Of a stretch of 16,481 nt of DNA, positions 6,532 to 13,016 are shown piece after piece. The notes under the pieces were generated by a model. That model saw only the letters and a program-made list of their open reading frames with translations. It made no database searches and was not told where the DNA came from. The DNA comes from an uncultured Lachnospiraceae bacterium (GTDB lineage: Bacteria; Bacillota; Clostridia; Lachnospirales; Lachnospiraceae). The stretch covers positions 1-16,481 of the forward strand of contig CAJUQY010000053.1 in the NCBI GenBank assembly GCA_910588815.1. The letters run 5' to 3'. Numbering within the stretch: the first letter of the stretch is position 1; every line of letters starts with the position of its first letter. Made by a program: the position numbers and the translations under genes.

Positions 6532-7437
6532 ATGAGAGTAAGAATGGATTTACAACTGTTTGCACACGAGCACCAGGAGCGCTGGTCGTCCTTGGTCGAC
6601 GCCAAGCTGAGGCAGACCCTTGTCACCAGGGATCAGCACATCTTCAATACGAATTATGAGGGCAACCCGAAGGCCGGGAAGGTGAAGATCCCCGTCCGGG
6701 ATACGGAGGTGACAGTAAAGGATTACAACAAGACGACCGGCGTGGATCTGGAAACTGGATCCACCACGTACAAGGACCTGGATATCGACCGGGACAAGTC
6801 CGTCAACGAGCTGATTGACGGGTACGATGCGGCGGCCGTGCCGGATAACCTGGCTGCGGACCGACTGGACTCTGCCGGCTATTCCCTGGCCCTGGAGATG
6901 GATAAGGACTCCATCGGCTGTTTGGAGACCACCACGGGGACGAAAGTCGCCGTGACGAAGACGGCGGCCACGGAAAGCACGGCCTATAAGGAGATCCTGA
7001 ATGCCAAGACCTACCTGGGACGGATCGGCGTTCCCCAGGAGGGCCGCTGGATGATCGTCTCTCCCGAGTTCATGTCCGTCCTGATGCTGGACGACCATTT
7101 TATTCGGCAGGGCGATTTGTCCCAGGAGATGAAGAATCGGGGAGCTGTCGGTGCAGTGGCAGGTTTCGCCATCTATGAGTCGAATAATCTCCTGTATGAG
7201 GACAAGACGGTGACAGCCGGGAAGGTGACGACCACAGAGTTTATCGCCGGCCATCCCAACTGGTGCCACCGGGTGGATGAGTGGGCGGTGCCCGTACACC
7301 TGCAGGATCTGGCAGGTTCCGGGAAGTTTATCGGTGCGTCCGCCGTCCAGGGGAGAAAGATTTGGGGCCGGAAGATTTCCAAGCCGGAGACCGTGTACCT
7401 GAAGAGGACGGAGACGGCGGCCGCATCGGGCTCCTGA
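6532..7437 (+). CDS. Major capsid protein with Prp site
   Basis: The 301-residue protein follows the scaffold by 14 bases and has the size and position of the main head subunit; an HK97-like fold is expected but the subfamily is not named. The N-terminus MRVRMDLQLFAHE has a Prp-type site (cleavage expected between F10 and A11) and closely resembles the N-terminal extension of clostridial L27. Supporting patterns are KVKIPVRDTEVTVKDYN with alternating strands, DKDSIGCLETT, RWMIVSPEFMSVLMLDDHFI (typical of the A-domain of many Firmicutes capsid proteins), GFAIYESNN and a late WAVPVHLQDLAGSGKF. The ribosome binding site is AAAGGATGG at about 6519-6527. No protease-independent delta domain is apparent; the separate scaffold provides that role. 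Confidence 0.9.
   Translation: MRVRMDLQLFAHEHQERWSSLVDAKLRQTLVTRDQHIFNTNYEGNPKAGKVKIPVRDTEVTVKDYNKTTGVDLETGSTTYKDLDIDRDKSVNELIDGYDAAAVPDNLAADRLDSAGYSLALEMDKDSIGCLETTTGTKVAVTKTAATESTAYKEILNAKTYLGRIGVPQEGRWMIVSPEFMSVLMLDDHFIRQGDLSQEMKNRGAVGAVAGFAIYESNNLLYEDKTVTAGKVTTTEFIAGHPNWCHRVDEWAVPVHLQDLAGSGKFIGASAVQGRKIWGRKISKPETVYLKRTETAAASGS
6547..6570 (+). other. Predicted Prp cleavage site, major capsid (DLQLF/AHE)
   Basis: Residues 6-13 read DLQLFAHE. Clostridial L27 proteins typically start with a similar LQLFAHKK, so this is the closest of the three sites to the host target. Confidence 0.78.
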
Positions 7438-7449
7438 TGAGGAGAAACT

Positions 7450-7842
7450 ATGGCGTACACAGATAAGAGCTATTATGACGAGACCTACAGAGGGGAGCCG
7501 GTGCCTGGCGCCGACTTCCCTTCCCTGCTCCTGCGGGCGGAGGAAATCGTGGAGGAGATGACCATGTACCGCCTGTCCGGGTCGTCCTTTGCGGCCATGC
7601 CGGAGGACGTGAAAGAGCGGGTCCGGAAAGCGGTCTGTGCGCAGGTTGAGTACCTGGATGCCAACGGCGGTTCCGACGTGGACACAGGGACAGATATCCA
7701 GAGTGCTTCCCTGGGCAAGTATTCCTATGCTCGTGTCGGAGGGGGCGGGGAGGACGGAGCCTCCGGAGGATATTACGCTCCCAGGGCCCTGCGGCTCCTG
7801 TACCCGACGGGGCTTTTGTACCGGGGAGGTGGTTCTTTGTGA
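7450..7842 (+). CDS. Head-tail connector / adaptor protein
   Basis: The 130-residue product lies right after the major capsid gene, where gp6-type connector proteins are found. GAGGAG at about 7439-7444 precedes the ATG. Residues about 22-75 are helical (FPSLLLRAEEIVEEMTMYRL, then PEDVKERVRKAVCAQVEYL), the usual pattern of the small alpha-helical connectors that stack beneath the portal and close the channel after packaging. The C-terminus is Gly-rich, with YYAPRALRLLYPTGLLYRG. Its stop overlaps the next start by four bases. Identification rests on position and helical pattern, with only moderate sequence recognition. Confidence 0.7.
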   Translation: MAYTDKSYYDETYRGEPVPGADFPSLLLRAEEIVEEMTMYRLSGSSFAAMPEDVKERVRKAVCAQVEYLDANGGSDVDTGTDIQSASLGKYSYARVGGGGEDGASGGYYAPRALRLLYPTGLLYRGGGSL

Positions 7843-8180
7843 GGGCAATACCGAAATCTCTGCTGATCCACGCTGCGGCGAGGGTGAAGACGGCGCCGGT
7901 GGACTTTTGGGAGAATGAAGAGATTTCCGACCGGGAAGAGATCACCTTCGTCCGGATGGAGCCGTCCCACCGGATCATACGGGATGAGAACAATGCGGAA
8001 TTGCAGCTATCGGCGGTGTTGTTTTACGACTGCCGGAACAGCCGGCCGAGGGGAATGGAGTTTTCCGAGGACGAGGTCATCCTCTTCGGCGGACAGAGCT
8101 ATCGGATCATTGAGGTGGAGCCGCTGTATGACGGAAGGCGGCTCCATCATTATGAGATTGGAATGGTGAAATGTGCCTGA
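7839..8180 (+). CDS. Putative minor capsid protein (Minor_capsid_1 family)
   Basis: The 113-residue protein starts at GTG with GGGGAGGTGG at 7823-7832. It closely fits the phage minor capsid family PF10665: IPKSLLIHAA at the N-terminus, RMEPSHRIIRDENNAELQLSA, LFYDCRNSRP (residues about 59-70) and VEPLYDGRRLHHYEIG at the end. In A118-like phages this gene sits between the head connector and the tail tube and probably acts as a stopper or head-tail joining protein, despite the name. It overlaps its neighbours on both sides (TGA/GTG pattern), so translation is likely coupled. Confidence 0.85.
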   Translation: MRAIPKSLLIHAAARVKTAPVDFWENEEISDREEITFVRMEPSHRIIRDENNAELQLSAVLFYDCRNSRPRGMEFSEDEVILFGGQSYRIIEVEPLYDGRRLHHYEIGMVKCA

Positions 8181-8577
8181 TATCAGAATAAAAACAGATT
8201 TTCACAGGTCTGCGGCCATCGCCGTACTGAAAGCGGCCAGCAACCAGGCACTGACGGTCACCGGGAATCAGGCGTTGAAAGATGTGTCAAAGCACGTGCC
8301 AGAAGACCAGGGCACTTTGAAAAGCAGCGGACTGTCAAACAGCGACGTACAGGCCAAGAATCAGAGCTTTGTCATGCGCTGGGACACGCCATATGCTGAA
8401 TACCTCTGGCACGGGGACGTCATGTATGGTTCTCCGACAGAGAGACGTTACGGCCCGGAGAAACTATCCTTCACGAAGGCTCTGGCGAGGGAGGAATGGG
8501 CGAAATACGCCGCAGAAGTCTACAAGGACCGCTGGCGGATCGTGTACGAGGCGGCTTTCGGAAAGGAGCTGGATTGA
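8173..8577 (+). CDS. Minor capsid protein (Minor_capsid_2 family)
   Basis: The 134-residue protein starts at GTG overlapping the previous stop by eight bases; the ribosome binding site is weak (GGAATGGTG region), so translation probably depends on the upstream gene. It matches PF11114 by the central WDTPYAEYLWHGDVMYGSP stretch (residues about 71-90), preceded by HVPEDQGTLKSSG, which is like the tail-completion gpG/HK97 gp10 pattern of a loop between strands. It is probably part of the head-tail interface or tail completion. The next gene begins on the last base of this stop codon (TGATG). Confidence 0.8.
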   Translation: MPDIRIKTDFHRSAAIAVLKAASNQALTVTGNQALKDVSKHVPEDQGTLKSSGLSNSDVQAKNQSFVMRWDTPYAEYLWHGDVMYGSPTERRYGPEKLSFTKALAREEWAKYAAEVYKDRWRIVYEAAFGKELD

Positions 8578-8963
8578 TGCCGAGAGAGGAATTGCTACAA
8601 CTGTTCATCCGGACGGCGGAAGAAAAATGCGCCCTGGACAGCAGGATATCCCCGAAGGAGCTTTCACCGGGGAACAGCCTGTATGCGGAGCTGGGGGAGG
8701 GCTTCGTGGATACCGTCTATTACGATAAAAGCTTGATCGAGACGGTCCCGGTGCTGCTCCTGTGCCGGAACAGGGACCAGGGGCGCTGCCTGGGACAGCT
8801 GGAGGATATCTGCCGCTACTTTCAGCGCTTAAAGAAGTATCCCTATGGGAAAGATTTCTCCTGGCTGGATACGTCCGTTGCGAAGGCCCCGTCCAGGATC
8901 GGTAGGGACGAGGATGGGACCTATCACTACTCCTGCATTTTAAATTGCAGGATCCATTATTAA
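8577..8963 (+). CDS. Minor capsid protein (Minor_capsid_3 family), tail terminator candidate
   Basis: The 128-residue product starts at ATG 8577, sharing one base with the previous stop, with AAAGGAG at 8562-8568. The frame is open upstream to 8496, but that would overlap the previous gene more and lacks a binding site. The sequence fits PF12691, including the YAELGEGFVDTVYYDKS segment and the late LKKYPYGKDFSWLDTSVAKAP segment, and ends in beta strands (YHYSCILNCRIHY). The size, position just before the major tail protein and strand-rich pattern agree with a tail terminator that caps tail growth. The role is inferred. Confidence 0.78.
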   Translation: MPREELLQLFIRTAEEKCALDSRISPKELSPGNSLYAELGEGFVDTVYYDKSLIETVPVLLLCRNRDQGRCLGQLEDICRYFQRLKKYPYGKDFSWLDTSVAKAPSRIGRDEDGTYHYSCILNCRIHY

Positions 8964-8983
8964 GAAAGGGGATGTGAAAACGA

Positions 8984-9472
8984 ATGAGGTTGCAGTTATT
9001 TGCGGAAACGCTTCCGCCCAACACGATCACGCCGGAGCTCAACTATGAGACGGAGGCGTACATCAACAAGACGCCCACCGGGGAGACGCCCACCTGGGTC
9101 TCCATCGGAGACCTCACCAAGAACATGGCGGAGTCTCTGAATGAAGTCATTTACCAGGCGGCGTATTACGGGGACAAGGGATGGGGCTCTTCGGAGGTCA
9201 CCGGGGCCCAGCTGACCCTCACTCTGACCGGGGACTGCAAGCCGACGGATCCCGCCTACGAGTATATCACGAGCGAGGCGGTGATGTACCACTTCGGGGA
9301 GGCCAGGAAAACCCACCTGAAACTGACGAGGGGGCAGAAATACATCATCTGGCCGGTCACGATGGTGAACATCACGAAGGGCCGGGGAGATTCCACAGCC
9401 ACCAATGCCCTCACGGTGACGATCCACGGAAATGGACGGCCGGTGCTTGGAACGACAGAAACGGGAGAGTAA
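8984..9472 (+). CDS. Major tail (tube) protein with N-terminal Prp-like site
   Basis: The 162-residue protein would form the tail tube. The start is ATG with AAAGGGG at about 8966-8972 (11-base spacing). After the N-terminal MRLQLFAE comes a strand-rich body: YINKTPTGETPTWVSIGDLT, then MAESLNEVIYQAAYYGDKGW with the G-S-S-E-V-T-G turn, QLTLTLTGDCKPTDPAYEYI and a C-terminal TNALTVTIHGNGRP, all usual for siphovirus tube proteins of the TP901-1/phi13-like kind. The N-terminus places a Prp-type target (LQLFA) immediately after the start, with cleavage expected between F6 and A7. Processing of this protein is inferred; the tube assignment also rests on its location directly before the tail chaperones. 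Confidence 0.85.
   Translation: MRLQLFAETLPPNTITPELNYETEAYINKTPTGETPTWVSIGDLTKNMAESLNEVIYQAAYYGDKGWGSSEVTGAQLTLTLTGDCKPTDPAYEYITSEAVMYHFGEARKTHLKLTRGQKYIIWPVTMVNITKGRGDSTATNALTVTIHGNGRPVLGTTETGE
8990..9007 (+). other. Predicted Prp cleavage site, major tail protein (LQLF/AE)
   Basis: Residues 3-8 read LQLFAE. The upstream part of the recognition sequence is shorter than in the scaffold and capsid (only M-R before it), so cleavage is less sure here. Confidence 0.55.
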
Positions 9473-9487
9473 GGAAAGGAGGGGCTT

Positions 9488-9919
9488 ATGGCTTATCAGG
9501 TAAGGCGGTCCGCACGGATTACGGAGGATCTGGAGCTTGTGGACGAGAATGGGGAGGTGCGACAGATCATTCACGTTGACCTGGATCCGGACACCATTGC
9601 GGGGAACGTGTCTAAGAAGTACGTGGCGCTTCTGGAGGTGCAGAGGAAGCTTCCGAAGCTCCAGGAGGGGCTGAGGGAAGGAAGCGGAGAAGCTGATAAA
9701 GTTTATGAGGAATTGGGGAGAGCATATTTTGACCTGATGGAAGCGGTCTTCGGGGCGGAGAACACCGTTCGCATTGCTGAATTTTACGATGGGCGGGTGA
9801 TGGAGATGGTGAAGGAGCTGAGCCCGTTCCTTTTTGACGTGGTCATCCCGAAGCTGCGGAAGGCGGCGCAGAAAAACCGCAAGTCGAAGGTGATAGCGTT
9901 TGGCTTGCGGGGATTCTGA
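9488..9919 (+). CDS. Tail assembly chaperone (gpG-like)
   Basis: The 143-residue product lies between tail tube and Gp15 and has a very strong ribosome binding site (AAAGGAGGGG, about 9474-9483). The N-terminal RRSARITEDLELVDENGEVRQIIHVDLDPD is a beta domain common in this slot; the rest is helical (YVALLEVQRKLPKL, YEELGRAYFDLMEAVFG, MVKELSPFLFDVVIPKLRKA) and ends basic (KNRKSKVIAFG). Proteins in this position coat the tape measure during tail assembly. Its stop overlaps the next start in the -1 frame (TGATG), and the last part carries a possible frameshift signal (9871-9910). Confidence 0.8.
   Translation: MAYQVRRSARITEDLELVDENGEVRQIIHVDLDPDTIAGNVSKKYVALLEVQRKLPKLQEGLREGSGEADKVYEELGRAYFDLMEAVFGAENTVRIAEFYDGRVMEMVKELSPFLFDVVIPKLRKAAQKNRKSKVIAFGLRGF
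9871..9910 (+). promoter_or_regulatory. Candidate -1 programmed frameshift signal
   Basis: In the chaperone frame the codons read CAG AAA AAC, giving a slippery-like heptamer G-AAA-AAC at 9871-9877. A stem-loop starts at once: CCGCAAGTCGAA (9877-9888) pairs with TTTGGCTTGCGG (9899-9910), 12 pairs with two G-U, loop of ten bases. The -1 frame is open from 9838 through to Gp15, so a shift here would give a fusion of about 346 residues. The heptamer is imperfect (G instead of A at position one) and the spacer is shorter than usual. Confidence 0.45.
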
Positions 9920-10527
9920 TGGGAATCCTCAGCGAACCCTTCCGGACAACGGTTGAATATCATGACCGGCTGTATCAGACTCGCCCTGCCTTCAACGTAG
10001 TATTGGCTGTACAGCGGCTGTACCGGGACGGGTTCCTGACGGATCGTGAGAAGTGCCTCCTGGCGCTCCGGAACCTGGTCCGGCTGAGCCGGTTCACCCT
10101 GGCGTCCAGGCCGCTTTCCTGGTGCTACGGGCTTATGGATGAGGTTTATCGGTCTCAGATCGCCCTCCCGGAGCGACATACCGGAGCGCGACAGGAACGG
10201 GTCCTGGATTTTGAACTGGACGGGGAATACATCTATGCATCGTTCCTCCAGGACTACGGGATGGACTTGATCCGGGAGCAGGGCAGGCTCCATTGGAAAA
10301 AGTTTATCTGGCTTTTCCAAGGTCTGTCCGAGGGGACGAAGATCAAGGAGGTCATGCGGATCCGGGGGATGGAAGAGCCGAATCCGAACAAGTACAACCA
10401 GAAGGAAATCCAGAGGATCCGGGAGCTCAAGTCCTATTATGCGCTTCCGGCCGTCGGGAGCGGAGGGCAGGAGGGCTTGAACCGGCTGTTCTCCATGCTG
10501 GAAGCGCAGGCGGTGAGAAATGGATAA
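9919..10527 (+). CDS. Tail assembly protein Gp15 family
   Basis: The 202-residue protein fits the Bacteriophage Gp15 family (PF06854): YLYQTRP-like start (YHDRLYQTRPAFNVVLAVQRLY), then residues about 96-140 with FELDGEYIYASFLQDYGMDLI and LHWKKFIWLFQGLSEGTKIKEVMRIRG. It occurs in Firmicutes siphoviruses between the tail chaperone and the tape measure and is thought to be the downstream chaperone partner (the T part of a G/GT pair). The ATG overlaps the previous stop (TGATG), and its own binding site is weak, with GCGGGG lying partly in the stem at 9899-9910; translation may come from reinitiation, frameshift or both. The C-terminus is basic. Confidence 0.87.
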   Translation: MGILSEPFRTTVEYHDRLYQTRPAFNVVLAVQRLYRDGFLTDREKCLLALRNLVRLSRFTLASRPLSWCYGLMDEVYRSQIALPERHTGARQERVLDFELDGEYIYASFLQDYGMDLIREQGRLHWKKFIWLFQGLSEGTKIKEVMRIRGMEEPNPNKYNQKEIQRIRELKSYYALPAVGSGGQEGLNRLFSMLEAQAVRNG

Positions 10528-10666
10528 AGAGAAAAGAAAGGCGGTCTGTCCACACTGTGGACGGCCGGTGAACGTGTTTGTATCAAGAGACGCCAGATGC
10601 AGGGGTGTCTTTTTAAAATGCAAAAACAAAGACTGTAAAAAGATATTTGAGTTGAGATTGAACTGA
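10520..10666 (+). CDS. Small zinc-ribbon-like phage protein (48 aa)
   Basis: The ATG overlaps the end of Gp15 by eight bases, with AGGCGGTGAG at 10507-10516 as a modest binding site. The product has CPHCG (C10, C13) and, after a 20-residue span, CKNKDC (C34, C39), the spacing of a four-cysteine zinc ribbon; C27 is extra. The remainder is basic (many K and R) with strand-like VNVFVS, VFLKC and IFELRL. Similar tiny cysteine-rich proteins occur in other phages between Gp15 and the tape measure. Its role is unknown to me: it may bind nucleic acid or serve as an assembly accessory. Sequence pattern, overlap and position all support a real gene. Confidence 0.75.
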   Translation: MDKEKRKAVCPHCGRPVNVFVSRDARCRGVFLKCKNKDCKKIFELRLN

Positions 10667-10715
10667 CTGGACGCTGTGCCGATGTGCCTGTCCATTGCGA
10701 AGGCAGGTGGGCACC

Positions 10716-13016
10716 ATGGATGGCGGAAAAGTAACATACAAGCTGGAGGCGGACGACAGCGGCTTGGACCGTGATCTTGCGGCGGCGGAGCGGAAGATCA
10801 AGGATTCTGCGGAATCTTCCGGGGAGGCGTCCGAAAAGGAAGAGAGACAGACCTCAAAGGTTTTGAAGGAGGAAAAGGAGTCTGTTGCGGAGCATCACAA
10901 GAAGCAGAACGACGCGATCGTGGAGGACGATAAGAAAAGCGGGGATGAGCGGGAGGCCAATGAGCGGAGCGTTTCCGACCGGCTAAAGTCGATCACTGCA
11001 ACTGGTGCGAAAGCCGTAGGTGCTAGTTTTTTGGCCGCAGGTGCGGGTGCCGTCACGCTTGGCACGATGGCTGTGAAGGGAGCCACCGACCTGGATGCAG
11101 CCATGAACCAGTACATCGCCTCCACCGGAAAGGGCACGGAAGAGACGGAGCGCTACCGCAAGGTGATGGAGGACATCTACACCAACAATTACGGGGACAG
11201 CTTTGAAGATATAGGCCTTGCGATGGCGGAGGTCACGAAGCAGCTGGGAGACATGGACGATGCCAGCCTCCAGAACGTGACGGAATCCGCCTACGCCCTG
11301 CGGGACACATTTGGATACGACATCCCGGAATCCACCAGGGCGGCGAAAGCGATGATGGACAACTTCGGCGTGTCCGGGGATGAGGCCATGAGCCTGATTG
11401 CGGCCGGAGCCCAGAATGGGCTGGATTATTCCGGGGAGCTTATCGACAGCATTTCCGAGTATTCCGTCCAGTTCGCAAAGGTTGGTCTGAATGCGGATGA
11501 TATGTTCGCAATCTTCCAAAAGGGTGCCGAGACCGGGGCCTGGAACCTGGACAAGATCGGGGACGCCGTCAAGGAGATGGCCATCCGGGTGGTCGACGGG
11601 TCGGATGCGACGAAGGAGGGCTTCGAGTCGATCGGCCTGGACGCCGATGCGATGTCAGCGAAGTTTGCGGCCGGAGGACAGTCTGCGAAGGATGCCTTCA
11701 AGGAGACGGTCCAGGCCCTGGCATCCGTAAAGGATCCCCTGGCGCAGAATGCGGCGGGCGTGGCCCTGTTCGGGACCATGTGGGAGGATCTGGGGCCGGA
11801 GGTCGTGACTCAGCTGGCGGACATCGAGGGCGGGGCCTATGACACGGCGGACGCCATGGAAGGCATCAAGGCGGTCAAATACGATGACCTCGGGAGCATG
11901 TTCGAGGGTTTGAAGCGGAGCATCGAGGTGCTTTTGATTCCATTGGGGGAACAACTGATTCCGGTTCTCTCAGAACTGATTGAGGAGGTGCTTCCGGTTC
12001 TACAGGAGACGCTTCCTCCGTTGCTGGACGTGATTATGGCATGCGCAGATGCTTTGATACCTATCGTGGAGGTGTTACTCCCGGTCTTACTCTCCCTGTT
12101 TGAAGAGGTCATGCCAGTCCTGCAGCAGATTTTGGAAGAGATACTTCCCGTTGTCATCCAGCTGATCGAAAACCTTGCAGAGCCGCTCCTGGAATTGGTC
12201 AGTGCCTTGCTGCCGCCCCTTTTGGAATTGGTCAGTGCCTTGATCCCGATTTTCCAGTCGGTAATCGACCTTCTGATGCCGATCATTGATCTGTTCATCG
12301 GCCTGCTGGATCCAGTTGCAAAAGTGATCAGCGAGGCGATCACACCATTGATTCAGGTAATCAGCCGGCTCATCGAAGGGGCTGTTGAACCACTACAGGC
12401 TGTGATAAAGGCTTTAGGGAGCGTTTTCTCTGATCAACTAGGTGGAATGATGGATGCGGCAAAGAGCATTATTCAATCGATCACTCAGATCTTTGGAGGT
12501 TTTATCGACTTTATCGCCGGTGTTTTTACCGGAGATTGGTCCAGGGCCTGGGAGGGAATCGTCAGCATCTTCGAAGGCATCGTTTCCGGGATTGCGAACA
12601 TCTTCAAGGCGCCGATTAACTTTATCATTGACGGAATCAACGGCTTTATCAACGGTCTGAACAAGATCAAGATCCCGGACTGGGTGCCGGTGGTCGGCGG
12701 GAAGGGCTTCCACATCTCGACGATCCCCCGGCTGAAGATCGGCATGGACTATGTTCCATCTGACTATTTTCCTGCTTACTTGGACAAGGGCGAGATGGTT
12801 CTGACCCAGCCGGAGGCGGCCAGTTATCGGGCGGCAAGAGCGCTGTCCGGAGGAGAACTGGAGCGAGCCGCTTCCGGAGACGTCCGTGCCGGCATGGGGA
12901 GGACGCCGAAAAGCGGCCCCATCCAGATGGAGGCGGTGGTCAGCCTGAATGACCGGGAGATCGCCAGGGCGACTGCAGAATACACGGGTCAGCAGCAGGA
13001 ATGGGAGGAATTATGA
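10716..13016 (+). CDS. Tail tape measure protein
   Basis: The 766-residue protein sets tail length. ATG 10716 is preceded by AGGTGG (10705-10710); a TTG at 10695 in frame lacks a good site. Residues about 1-90 are a charged coiled coil. Residues about 116-390 form the TP901-type tape measure core (DLDAAMNQYIASTGKG, AKAMMDNFGVSGDEAMSLI, VKEMAIRVVDGS, VALFGTMWEDLG). Residues about 406-560 are hydrophobic helices in an 11-residue proline-marked repeat, possibly for membrane passage at DNA injection. The C-terminus has GMDYVPSDYFPAYLDKGEMVL, a frequent tape measure ending. Taking the usual rule of about 0.15 nm per residue, a tail near 110 nm would be expected. No lysozyme or peptidase domain is recognised. 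Confidence 0.95.
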   Translation: MDGGKVTYKLEADDSGLDRDLAAAERKIKDSAESSGEASEKEERQTSKVLKEEKESVAEHHKKQNDAIVEDDKKSGDEREANERSVSDRLKSITATGAKAVGASFLAAGAGAVTLGTMAVKGATDLDAAMNQYIASTGKGTEETERYRKVMEDIYTNNYGDSFEDIGLAMAEVTKQLGDMDDASLQNVTESAYALRDTFGYDIPESTRAAKAMMDNFGVSGDEAMSLIAAGAQNGLDYSGELIDSISEYSVQFAKVGLNADDMFAIFQKGAETGAWNLDKIGDAVKEMAIRVVDGSDATKEGFESIGLDADAMSAKFAAGGQSAKDAFKETVQALASVKDPLAQNAAGVALFGTMWEDLGPEVVTQLADIEGGAYDTADAMEGIKAVKYDDLGSMFEGLKRSIEVLLIPLGEQLIPVLSELIEEVLPVLQETLPPLLDVIMACADALIPIVEVLLPVLLSLFEEVMPVLQQILEEILPVVIQLIENLAEPLLELVSALLPPLLELVSALIPIFQSVIDLLMPIIDLFIGLLDPVAKVISEAITPLIQVISRLIEGAVEPLQAVIKALGSVFSDQLGGMMDAAKSIIQSITQIFGGFIDFIAGVFTGDWSRAWEGIVSIFEGIVSGIANIFKAPINFIIDGINGFINGLNKIKIPDWVPVVGGKGFHISTIPRLKIGMDYVPSDYFPAYLDKGEMVLTQPEAASYRAARALSGGELERAASGDVRAGMGRTPKSGPIQMEAVVSLNDREIARATAEYTGQQQEWEEL
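12190..12242 (+). repeat. 33-base tandem duplication in the tape measure gene
   Basis: The 20-base string TGGAATTGGTCAGTGCCTTG occurs at 12190-12209 and again at 12223-12242, exactly 33 bases (11 codons) later. It encodes LELVSAL twice and lies in a longer 11-residue repeat region (about 11931-12400), so it looks like a recent duplication of one repeat unit. Confidence 0.85.

Noticed and set aside
6550..7848. 432-codon antisense frame opposite the major capsid gene
   Set aside because: Its length follows from the GC-rich third positions of the sense genes; composition is low-complexity (many Gly, Arg, Leu, His) and no motif is recognised.
8932..8951. Inverted repeat CCTGCA/TGCAGG at the end of the third minor capsid gene
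   Set aside because: Only six pairs, inside coding sequence and with no T-tract, so too weak to claim as a terminator.
10684..10714. Short pairing of GTGCC with GGCAC around the tape measure ribosome binding site
   Set aside because: Only five pairs over a long loop; expected by chance in GC-rich DNA.
9784..10737. 317-codon antisense frame opposite the chaperone and Gp15 genes
   Set aside because: It spans three sense genes with clear ribosome binding sites and one known family, and shows no recognisable protein pattern.
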